NCBI GenBank assembly: GCA_017414585.1
Contig: JAFQLN010000125.1
Location: 1-11,418 of the forward strand
DNA length: 11,418 nt
Direction of reading: 5' to 3'
Origin: Clostridia bacterium
GTDB lineage: Bacteria > Bacillota_A > Clostridia > Oscillospirales > CAG-272
The position numbers were made by a program, and so were the translations under genes. Numbering within the stretch: the stretch's first letter is position 1; each line of letters opens with the position of its first letter. This document shows, piece after piece, positions 1 to 6,187 of the stretch. The notes under the pieces were generated by a model. It saw only the letters and a list, made by a program, of their open reading frames with translations. It was not told where the DNA came from and ran no database searches.

Positions 1-42
1 AAGAAATAAATGATACCATGAGACCGGAACTGACAGGAACTC

Positions 43-162
43 ATGGAACTATTTTTGCTGTTTTCGGACAGCATACGGAAGGAAATCCGCTGCTTCTATG
101 AAGAGTCTGCGGCGGAGCGGAAACAAATATGCCTGAAACATTTCATTCACCCCAACAGGTGA
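43..162 (+). CDS. possible small ORF overlapping the next gene (39 aa)
   Basis: An ATG at 43 is preceded by AGGA at 35-38 and opens a 39-codon frame ending in TGA at 160-162. It overlaps the first 34 bases of the next gene in another frame. The peptide starts MELFLLFSDSIRKEI and could form one amphipathic helix. I recognise no family. Stops lie close upstream in this frame (TAA at 7-9, TGA at 19-21 and 31-33), so it is not the tail of a larger gene unless there is a frameshift. Bases 1-9 read AAG AAA TAA and could be the last codons of an upstream gene, which cannot be verified here. Chance is the more likely explanation. Confidence 0.2.
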   Translation: MELFLLFSDSIRKEIRCFYEESAAERKQICLKHFIHPNR

Positions 163-710
163 AAGTGTTTATTCTCTATCTTCTGGAGAAGGTAGGATAT
201 CCTCTCGATTACAACGATCTGGCAACCATTGTGATCCGGGATGGATTTGTTGATTATTTTGATTTTGTCACATATTTTCATGAACTTCTCGAAGCGGGGC
301 ATATCCGCCGTGCATCGAAAGCTGATGAGGGAAATGTCGCTGAGATTCCCGCAGACCGGGATTCCTATGAAGTGTCCGAAACGGGACGCATGATCGCAAA
401 AGGTCTGTCCGATGACCTGCTTCTGGCTGCGGTCAGAGAGAAAAGCTACATCAGTGCCATGCGTCATCTCTCGCTGGAAAAACGCGGAGCTGTGGTCAAT
501 CACAGCATCGAACAGGTCGGTGACGGAAGTTATATTTTCCACTGTTCCATCAAGGACTGCGATGGTCTGGCGTTTGATCTCGATCTGCGCGCAGATTCCT
601 ATATGCAGGTGTCCAGAATGCGCATGAATTTTGAAGATAAGCCTGATGTCGTCTACCGCGGGATTGTCGCGCTCGTGACGGGAAATGTCAATTATCTGTT
701 TGAAAAGTAA
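129..710 (+). CDS. DUF4364 family protein (winged-helix, putative transcriptional regulator)
   Basis: This 193-residue soluble protein matches the DUF4364 family in length and pattern. The N-terminal half (about residues 8-100) has the helix-rich shape of a winged helix-turn-helix: a VKVFILYLLEKVGYPLDYND stretch, a segment ending in ELLEAGHI, and a wing-like YEVSETGRMIAKGL. The C-terminal half (about 105-193) alternates strands and ends in the family's usual pattern, with NFEDKPDVVYRGIVALV near the end. The predicted role is DNA binding, but the target and effector are unknown. The ATG at 129 follows a purine-rich GGCGGAGCGG at 111-120. No promoter is visible between position 1 and the start, so it is probably transcribed from upstream. 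No strong terminator follows; a weak 6-bp inverted repeat (742-747 with 766-771) lies downstream. The family is known from many clostridial genomes, but I know of no experimentally proven function. Confidence 0.88.
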   Translation: MPETFHSPQQVKVFILYLLEKVGYPLDYNDLATIVIRDGFVDYFDFVTYFHELLEAGHIRRASKADEGNVAEIPADRDSYEVSETGRMIAKGLSDDLLLAAVREKSYISAMRHLSLEKRGAVVNHSIEQVGDGSYIFHCSIKDCDGLAFDLDLRADSYMQVSRMRMNFEDKPDVVYRGIVALVTGNVNYLFEK

Positions 711-854
711 AATAGCGGCAGGAATAATGTCAGGAAAAAATAACGATTTAATAATTATGCTGAATATCGTTGAAAAATAGCGGTATCTGATTACAATATG
801 CACAACCTTTTTTAGAAATTGTTTGCAATAGTTAAATTTTTTTGATAAAATCTA

Positions 855-882
855 TTGACATTTATTGAATTTATGGTATAAT
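855..882 (+). promoter_or_regulatory. consensus sigma-A promoter of the SigH-like sigma factor gene
   Basis: The -35 box TTGACA (855-860) and -10 box TATAAT (877-882) are both perfect and are separated by 16 bases. The upstream flank is AT-rich (tracts of A and T at 832-850). Transcription should start near 889. That lies downstream of an in-frame TTG at 865, so the TTG cannot be the start codon, and this supports GTG 934 instead. Confidence 0.87.
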
Positions 883-933
883 CAAGACAGTATAAGTTTC
901 ACTTATTTGTATTTTAGGGCGGAGGGGAACTCT

Positions 934-1530
934 GTGGCGGAAGATCTTCCGATTTTACTGGAAAAAATACGCTGTGGAGATGAACTTGCATTTAACCTCC
1001 TTTGCAGTACGTATCAAAACCTGACGGAGAAGGCAGCAAACCGGTTTCTTCCATCCTTTCGCGGCGTGGAAGGCGGCGAACTGTACGGAAGGGATGATCT
1101 TCTGCAGTATGCCCGCATCGCACTCTACCGTGCAGCGTGTACATACCGACCGGATGACGAGGGAAAAAATGTCAGTTTCGGTCTGTACGCAAAAATCTGC
1201 ATCAATAACGCTTTGATTTCGCAGCTGCGGAAGTTCAAAAGCGAATGCAGAAGAATGCAGGCGGTCAGGCGGCAGAAGCGAACGGAAAAGCGATCTGCAG
1301 ATCCGCTCCAGCAGCTGGCAGCAAGTGAAGGTGCGGAAGAGCTTCTTGCAAAGATTGCTGAAGCTCTGTCCGGATACGAAAAAGAGATTTTTGATTATTA
1401 TATTGATGGCAAGTCCGTTGGGGAAATCGCTGAGAGACTTGGAAGAGATGAAAAGTCCGTCAGCAACGCGTTGTATCGTATGAAAGTTAAGGTAAGAGGA
1501 CTTCTGAAAAATCAATCAAGTATTTTATGA
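934..1530 (+). CDS. RNA polymerase sigma-70 family factor, SigH-like
   Basis: A 198-residue sigma factor with the two-domain build of SigH/ECF-type factors. Region 2 spans about residues 16-105. It includes DDLLQYARIALYRAACTY (54-71, core binding) and SFGLYAKICINNALISQLRK (81-100, where SigH has SFKAFAELCITRQIITAI). Region 4 spans about 137-191 with a helix-turn-helix in DGKSVGEIAERLGRDEKSV (158-176) followed by SNALYRMKVKVRGLL. The DGKS..EIA..L.R..KS..NAL.R.K pattern is close to SigH of Bacillus, so it is nearer to SigH than to ordinary ECF factors. The start is GTG 934: GGAGGGG at 921-927 lies 6 bases upstream, and the promoter rules out earlier starts. In SigH-type organisms this factor controls the transition phase and early sporulation. 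Clostridia can carry several SigH-like factors, so I give no symbol. No terminator follows, so the next gene may be co-transcribed. Confidence 0.88.
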   Translation: MAEDLPILLEKIRCGDELAFNLLCSTYQNLTEKAANRFLPSFRGVEGGELYGRDDLLQYARIALYRAACTYRPDDEGKNVSFGLYAKICINNALISQLRKFKSECRRMQAVRRQKRTEKRSADPLQQLAASEGAEELLAKIAEALSGYEKEIFDYYIDGKSVGEIAERLGRDEKSVSNALYRMKVKVRGLLKNQSSIL

Positions 1531-1677
1531 ATCTGAAGGATTCTTGCGGTCCGGAGGAGGATTAGAATAAATACGCCCGAATAGCTTAACTCGAGGAGCG
1601 TTGTTTTACAAGGTGACGGGAGATTCCGCAGAGGGCAAAAATTCTTCAACCAATTTATTCAAAGCGAGGAAAAAGAG

Positions 1678-1953
1678 ATGTACGAGGACAAGACTTTAAA
1701 GTGCAAGGAATGCGGCAATGATTTCGTATTCACTGCAGGCGAACAGGAATTCTATGCAGAAAAGGGCTTCCAGAACGAACCCCAGAGATGCAAGGCTTGC
1801 CGCGATAAGAGAAAGAACGCAGGCCGCGAACAGAAAGAAATGTTCACCGCTACTTGCGCAAACTGCGGTAAGGAAGCAAGAATCCCCTTCCAGCCCACCA
1901 GCGACAGACCGGTTTACTGCAGCGAATGCTTCGCAGCAATGAAGAACCAGTAA
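1678..1953 (+). CDS. zinc-ribbon domain-containing protein (two zinc ribbons, CxxC-x17-CxxC)
   Basis: This 91-residue protein has eight cysteines arranged as four CxxC pairs: C9/C12, C38/C41, C60/C63 and C81/C84. The first two pairs form one probable zinc ribbon (the zf_Tbcl type, with FVFTAGEQEFYAEKGF between the pairs). The last two pairs, separated by exactly 17 residues, form the CxxC-x17-CxxC domain, with RPVYCSECF at its end. Each ribbon should bind one zinc ion. No membrane segment or enzyme domain is visible. Proteins of this family are common and abundant in Clostridia, but no defined function is known to me; nucleic-acid or ribosome association is a guess. Codon use differs from its neighbours: mostly AAG/AAC/GAA/TTC, GCA for Ala, and AGA or CGC for Arg, which suggests high expression. 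GCGAGGA at 1664-1670 sits 7 bases before the ATG. A 147-base stretch with no recognisable promoter separates it from the sigma factor gene. A terminator follows it. Confidence 0.9.
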   Translation: MYEDKTLKCKECGNDFVFTAGEQEFYAEKGFQNEPQRCKACRDKRKNAGREQKEMFTATCANCGKEARIPFQPTSDRPVYCSECFAAMKNQ

Positions 1954-1977
1954 GTTTTGACAGTTTCATAAAAAAAT

Positions 1978-2013
1978 GAGGAATGCGGTTTTTGCCGTAT
2001 TCCTTCTTTTTTT
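1978..2013 (+). terminator. intrinsic terminator after the zinc-ribbon gene
   Basis: The left arm at 1978-1988 (GAGGAATGCGG) pairs with 1995-2005 (CCGTATTCCTT). This gives 11 pairs including two G-U wobbles, closed by a 6-base loop (TTTTTG). A T-rich tract (TTCTTTTTTT, 2004-2013) follows directly. It lies 24 bases after the stop codon at 1951-1953. Confidence 0.9.
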
Positions 2014-2091
2014 GCCAGAACAATTTTGCCCCAAAAACAAAAACTTCGCTGAAAATATCAGAAATTGGTGCGCTTTTGTTGAAAATTTATC

Positions 2092-2120
2092 TGTACAAAA
2101 ACATAAAAATATGTTATAAT
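2092..2120 (+). promoter_or_regulatory. promoter upstream of rlmB
   Basis: A perfect -10 box TATAAT (2115-2120) lies 17 bases after TGTACA (2092-2097), a -35 box with four matches to consensus. The surrounding sequence is strongly AT-rich. The predicted start of transcription is near 2127, which would leave a leader of about 170 bases before the favoured rlmB start. Confidence 0.65.
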
Positions 2121-2296
2121 CATGATGGTAACTTATATAAAGGAAAGTTGTGCCCTGCAGCATATACAGAGACTGCAAGCTGTATCAGAAAAAGGGCGGT
2201 TTCCTGAGAATACCGGTTAAGAAACTCTCGAAGTCATTGTTCCGATCGAAGAAAATCTTTCAAAATGATGTGCCGATGAACGGCATGAGGATTTGT
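2121..2296 (+). other. leader region of rlmB (no separate gene recognised)
   Basis: Together with the terminator and promoter before it, this fills the 343-base gap between the zinc-ribbon gene and rlmB. The rlmB frame stays open through it back to a GTG at 2150, which has AAAGGA (2139-2144) 5 bases upstream. It could therefore encode a 49-residue basic N-terminal extension. However, codon choice here (ATA, AGA, CGA, AGG, TTG) is poorer than in the gene body. A small hairpin is possible between ATACAG (2163-2168) and CTGTAT (2180-2185). I see no known riboswitch or T-box signature. Confidence 0.4.
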
Positions 2297-3136
2297 ATGG
2301 AAAATCAATATAAAAAGAATAAATCCGGAGAGGAACGCAGAAGCGGATCGTCCGGCAGACGGTATACTCAAAGGCGCGATCAAAATCGCCGGGACTTCCG
2401 TCAGGAAATGCCTTCCAATGCGGCAGTTGGCAGAAACGCTGTCATGGAACTCGTCAAGTCAGGCGCACCGGTTGACAAGATTCTGGTTGCAGGCCGCGAA
2501 GGCTCGATCATAGCCATCGTTGCGGAAGCAAAAAAAGCCGGCATTACTGTTGTCGATACGACAAAAGAATCTCTTGACAGACTGGCGAACGGCGAACATC
2601 ATCAGGGTGTTGCGGCTATGGTTGCCGAAAAAGCCTATTCCACTGTTGATGAGATTCTTGCCATCGCAGCTGAACGGGGAGAAAAACCGCTGATCGTCGT
2701 CTGCGACGGCATTGAAGATCCGCACAACCTGGGCGCCGTGATTCGCTGTGCGGAATGCTCCGGTGCCCATGGCGTGATTATTCCGGAACGGCGTGCGTGC
2801 GGACTGACTCCCGCTGTGTCCAAAGCTTCGGCGGGCGCGATTATGCATATGGCAATCGCCAAAGTCGGCAATATAGCGGAAATGATCGAGAAGCTCAAGG
2901 AAAACAACGTGTGGACATTTGCGGCAGAAGCGGGCGGTCAGGATTTCTTTGAAACCGACTGGAACTGCGGATGTGCCATTGTCCTCGGCGGAGAAGACAG
3001 CGGCGTGAGCAGACTGGTGCGTGAACGGTGCGATTTTACCGTTTCCATTCCGATGTACGGAAAGGTCAACTCACTCAATGTTTCTACAGCCGCATCCGTC
3101 CTGCTCTGTCACGCGGCAAGAATGCAGAGAAGATAA
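2297..3136 (+). CDS. rlmB: 23S rRNA (guanosine-2'-O-)-methyltransferase RlmB (TrmH/SPOUT family)
   Basis: A 279-residue SpoU/TrmH-type methyltransferase. RlmB methylates the 2'-O of G2251 (E. coli numbering) in the peptidyl-transferase region of 23S rRNA using S-adenosylmethionine. Residues 1-40 are a basic, Arg/Lys/Ser-rich, probably disordered tail, as is common in Firmicutes homologues. Residues 43-110 form the small substrate-binding domain (GRNAVMELVKSGAPVDKILV). Residues 132-275 form the knotted SPOUT catalytic domain, with its three motifs: DPHNLGAVIR (141-150), LGGEDSGVSRLVR (230-242) and IPMYGKVNSLNVSTAAS (251-267). I favour ATG 2297 because TGAGGA (2286-2291) precedes it at good spacing. 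ATG 2276 and GTG 2150 are in-frame alternatives. RlmB and TrmH-like paralogues are hard to tell apart, but the N-terminal domain supports RlmB. It is followed by a large membrane protein gene without a visible terminator. Confidence 0.92.
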   Translation: MENQYKKNKSGEERRSGSSGRRYTQRRDQNRRDFRQEMPSNAAVGRNAVMELVKSGAPVDKILVAGREGSIIAIVAEAKKAGITVVDTTKESLDRLANGEHHQGVAAMVAEKAYSTVDEILAIAAERGEKPLIVVCDGIEDPHNLGAVIRCAECSGAHGVIIPERRACGLTPAVSKASAGAIMHMAIAKVGNIAEMIEKLKENNVWTFAAEAGGQDFFETDWNCGCAIVLGGEDSGVSRLVRERCDFTVSIPMYGKVNSLNVSTAASVLLCHAARMQRR

Positions 3137-3281
3137 CGTGCGGTACAGAATTGAAAGTCACCTGCATTTCCGGCTGCGCAAGCCGTACAGACGCAGGAGC
3201 AAGAATATAAACGGAGCACAGCATCCGTATACAGCTGATGAAAGGAATGACGGAGAGGCAAAACTCAAAGTCAATGTACTG

Positions 3282-6134
3282 ATGATGGCTAAAGATAAGA
3301 AAAAGAATAAAAAAGATTCCCGTGTGACTGCCGGTGATCTTCTCGGCAAACTCGGACACGGGAAAAAGGCTTCCGAACAGGACGAATTTGCGGACGAAGA
3401 ATTCCTGGAAGATGAATTGTACAACCCGGAAGAGGATCTCGATTCGATTGATGTGTCCTCCGGAGCCAATGCAGAAAAGTCGGACAGCGACCTCGACATC
3501 AACGAACTTCTGCGCAAGTATATGCCGGAGTACGAAGATGAAGGCGCGGGTGACGAACAGCCTGTGTCCGGCGGCATTCTCTCCAAGCTGAAGAAAACAG
3601 CTGCGGCGGAAGAAACTGCCGAACCGGATGACGATGCTATGCTGCTGAGTGCGCTGGATTCTGCGTTCAATATGACAGCTCCCGCCGAAGAAACACCGGG
3701 GCAGGAAAAGAAATCGCGCAGATACCGCGTGGTGAAGCAGGAACCGGCTGTACAAGAGCTTCCCGAAGACAGCTTTGCTGACGAAGCGATGCCCGAAGAG
3801 ATGCTGCCCGAAGACGATCTTTCTGACGGACAGGATGCGCTTTACGAGGAGGATCTGCCGCAGGATGAAGATCCGGCGTTTGATGAATCGTTCTTTGAGG
3901 AAGAGAAACCCGCCAAGAAACCCGGTCTGTTCGCAGGACTCTTCTCAAAGTCCCGCAGAAAAGCGGATGAAGATACGGAAATTTTCGCGCAGCAGGACGA
4001 ACTGCAGCAGGATGAACTGCCGGAAGAAGAAACCGATTTTGTCGATCTGTCTGACGAAGAAGCTGTTTCCGAAGGGAATCCGGATGAAGATTCGGACAGC
4101 AAACTGCTTGCAGCCGCAGCCGCTGTACTTGCAAAGCCGCAGGAACAGACGGAGCTGACTGAAAACGACCTATCCGAAGAAAACGGGCTTCATATTGCGG
4201 ATGCAGAACAGGAAGAAGATGCAGATTTCTCTGAAGCTGACGAACTTCCTGATGAAGAAGACCCGACGGATATCAATCTGATGGTTGCCTTCGGACTCGA
4301 CGGCGGTGAGGACAAAAAGTCTGACCTTGCCAAGGAGCTCGGAGACCGTCTTGAAGCCAAGCAGGTCGCAAAGGGAAAGAGATTCAAGCTCGACCGCCCC
4401 GAATATGTCGATAAGACACAGACGCCGCAGATCCGGAAGGAATTCCATGACCGCGAAATCAAACTCTGGGTCAAGTTGGTCATCTGTGCGGTATTTACGG
4501 GCATTCTTCTCGTTTTTGAAAATATCTCCGTGCTTACCGGACTGTTCACAGGATCTGCGAAACAGTTTGCCGGTGTTCTCGACCCCGCAGTTTATCCGGG
4601 CGTTTACATTATGATCAGCCTGCAGATCATGCTTCTCGCGTGCCTCTGCGCCTATGAAGAAATCGTGTCCGGTCTGAAGAATATTTTCCGCGGCACACCG
4701 AATCCGGAAAGCATGACCGCACTTCTGATGATCGCCGGCATCATTTATTCGGCAGTTCTCGCGCATATTATCGAAGTGCCGAATGAACCGGTGATGTTCA
4801 ACTTCGTTGCAGCACTTTCCGCGCTCTTGACCATCGTTTATGCGATTTACAACAACAAGCGCGAAAAGATGAACTTCCGAATTATTGCGAACAAGAAGCC
4901 GAAGCATATCGTGCGCCGTCTGCTGGATGAAGAATCCGAATGTGAGGCAAAGGCATTTGCGGACGCGGATGATGTCTGCGATGTCATGAAGATTGAAAAG
5001 GCAGACTTTATTGACGGTTTCTTCGGTCGTCTCCGTGCACCGGAAGCAGGCACCGGCATTTTCATGACCTTTATTATGGGCGTGTCGGTTGCGATTGCGG
5101 TTCTCTTCGGTCTGTTCATCAATGTCCGCGGAGGCGACGGTTCCATGGTAGCGCGCGTGATTTACGCAGCAATGCTCATGCTCACTCCGCTCTCCGTGTA
5201 TATGACATTCTCGTATCCCTTCTACCGTGCGAATGCGGCTGCAAAAGAATATGACAGCGCAATCATCGGTGAAGCGGCACTGGAAGAATACTCCAATGCG
5301 TCGATCATCAGCTTTGACGACAAGAATGTGTTCCCGTCCTACTCCGTCAAGGTGCAGAACATCCGCATTTACAACAACGCGCGTATCGACCGTGTGCTTT
5401 ACTACGCGGCGTCGGCGTTTGCATATGCGGGCGGACCGCTGCAGGATGTCTTTGAGGTTGCAACCAAGGATATGGGAACTTCCTCGAACGTACAGATTTT
5501 CGATACCGAATCCGGCTTCCTTGCGACACAGGTGGATGGCGTGAATATCATTTTCGGAAGCTGCGCAGCACTCCGGAGCCGCGGACTGGATATCAGCGAT
5601 GATGCGGCGCAGGATGACGTGGACTTCTCTGACGAGCTGGAAATCATGTATATGTTCCGTGAAAACAAGCTCGTTGCGAAGATGTACATTCAGTATGTGA
5701 TGGATTCCGATATTGACCTGATTCTCAAGCAGTTCTCCGGAAGCGGACTTTACGTCTGTGTCCGTACATACGACCCGAACATTGACGAGCGCATGATCGC
5801 ACGCAAGCTGAATATGAAGCGGATGCCGCTCAAGATCGTCCGTTACGCAAGCGCGGATGAAGTGGGCATCTGTTCCGAAAAGGTTGACAGCGGTCTTGTG
5901 ACCTGCGGTACGCCGAAGTCCCTCCTGCAGGTGATTTCCTACTGCGGCAAGGTTCTGCATACCAAGAAAACCAATATTGCGCTCAGCGTATTGTCCGTGA
6001 TGATCGGCGTGGCGATTCTGATTCTCCTCCTGCTCGCCGATTCGTTAGCGACGCTCAGCTCGCTCTTCATCGCGGTATACCAGCTGATCTGGCTGATTCC
6101 GATGATGATTTCGTCGAAGATGTTCATCCGCTGA
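3282..6134 (+). CDS. membrane protein: degenerate P-type ATPase (pseudoenzyme) with long acidic N-terminal tail
   Basis: A 950-residue protein. Residues 1-390 are very rich in Asp, Glu and Ser, with short Lys/Arg-rich islands, and are probably disordered and cytoplasmic. About eight membrane segments follow: roughly 395-420, 441-463, 478-500, 504-527, 593-615, 623-648, 899-920 and 926-947. Their layout is that of a heavy-metal P-type ATPase. The segment GTPNPESMTALL precedes the third. TPL (635-637) stands where the CPC motif belongs, GEAALE stands where GEALE belongs, and D679 falls on the phosphorylated Asp, but DKTGT reads DDKNV. Further on, GGPL (717-720) replaces the HP motif, VDG...FGS (751-760) matches the nucleotide domain, and TYD (829-831) replaces TGD. 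TGES and GDGxND are absent, and the loop at 528-592 is too short for a full actuator domain. Ion pumping is therefore unlikely. The ATG at 3282 overlaps a TGA of a short upstream frame and lacks a close ribosome binding site; GTG 3138 is an in-frame alternative. The P-type kinship is inferred by eye. Confidence 0.75.
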   Translation: MMAKDKKKNKKDSRVTAGDLLGKLGHGKKASEQDEFADEEFLEDELYNPEEDLDSIDVSSGANAEKSDSDLDINELLRKYMPEYEDEGAGDEQPVSGGILSKLKKTAAAEETAEPDDDAMLLSALDSAFNMTAPAEETPGQEKKSRRYRVVKQEPAVQELPEDSFADEAMPEEMLPEDDLSDGQDALYEEDLPQDEDPAFDESFFEEEKPAKKPGLFAGLFSKSRRKADEDTEIFAQQDELQQDELPEEETDFVDLSDEEAVSEGNPDEDSDSKLLAAAAAVLAKPQEQTELTENDLSEENGLHIADAEQEEDADFSEADELPDEEDPTDINLMVAFGLDGGEDKKSDLAKELGDRLEAKQVAKGKRFKLDRPEYVDKTQTPQIRKEFHDREIKLWVKLVICAVFTGILLVFENISVLTGLFTGSAKQFAGVLDPAVYPGVYIMISLQIMLLACLCAYEEIVSGLKNIFRGTPNPESMTALLMIAGIIYSAVLAHIIEVPNEPVMFNFVAALSALLTIVYAIYNNKREKMNFRIIANKKPKHIVRRLLDEESECEAKAFADADDVCDVMKIEKADFIDGFFGRLRAPEAGTGIFMTFIMGVSVAIAVLFGLFINVRGGDGSMVARVIYAAMLMLTPLSVYMTFSYPFYRANAAAKEYDSAIIGEAALEEYSNASIISFDDKNVFPSYSVKVQNIRIYNNARIDRVLYYAASAFAYAGGPLQDVFEVATKDMGTSSNVQIFDTESGFLATQVDGVNIIFGSCAALRSRGLDISDDAAQDDVDFSDELEIMYMFRENKLVAKMYIQYVMDSDIDLILKQFSGSGLYVCVRTYDPNIDERMIARKLNMKRMPLKIVRYASADEVGICSEKVDSGLVTCGTPKSLLQVISYCGKVLHTKKTNIALSVLSVMIGVAILILLLLADSLATLSSLFIAVYQLIWLIPMMISSKMFIR

Positions 6135-6159
6135 GACCCTATCAAAAATACAAAGGAGT

Positions 6160-6187
6160 TACGGGAGAATGGCGACGTTCTCCCGTA
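6160..6187 (+). promoter_or_regulatory. strong hairpin with GCGA loop at the start of the radical SAM gene
   Basis: Bases 6160-6171 pair with 6176-6187 over 12 positions (11 Watson-Crick and one T-G wobble), closing on a GCGA (GNRA-type) tetraloop. A good ribosome binding site, AAAGGAG (6152-6158), lies just before it. The ATG at 6169 lies within the stem and loop, and a second in-frame ATG (6196) lies 8 bases after it. GTTTTAT follows the stem, so a weak intrinsic terminator for the upstream gene is also possible. Confidence 0.7.

Noticed and set aside
742..771. Inverted repeat after the DUF4364 gene as a terminator
   Set aside because: Only six AT-rich pairs with an 18-base loop and no T-tract directly after; too weak to call.
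147..803. A 218-codon minus-strand frame opposite the DUF4364 gene
   Set aside because: The sense strand encodes a recognised family; the antisense product has no recognisable features.
1574..1638. tRNA-like look (GCCCGAATAGCTTAAC... ending in GAGGGC)
   Set aside because: Only four acceptor pairs form, the anticodon arm cannot give a 5-bp stem with a 7-base loop, and there is no TTCGA-type T-loop. It is not a functional tRNA.
4170..5960. A 596-codon open frame on the minus strand inside the pseudo-ATPase gene
   Set aside because: It is antisense to a gene with clear domain structure, has a His/Arg/Cys-rich composition typical of reverse-complement reading, and no family or ribosome binding site is apparent.
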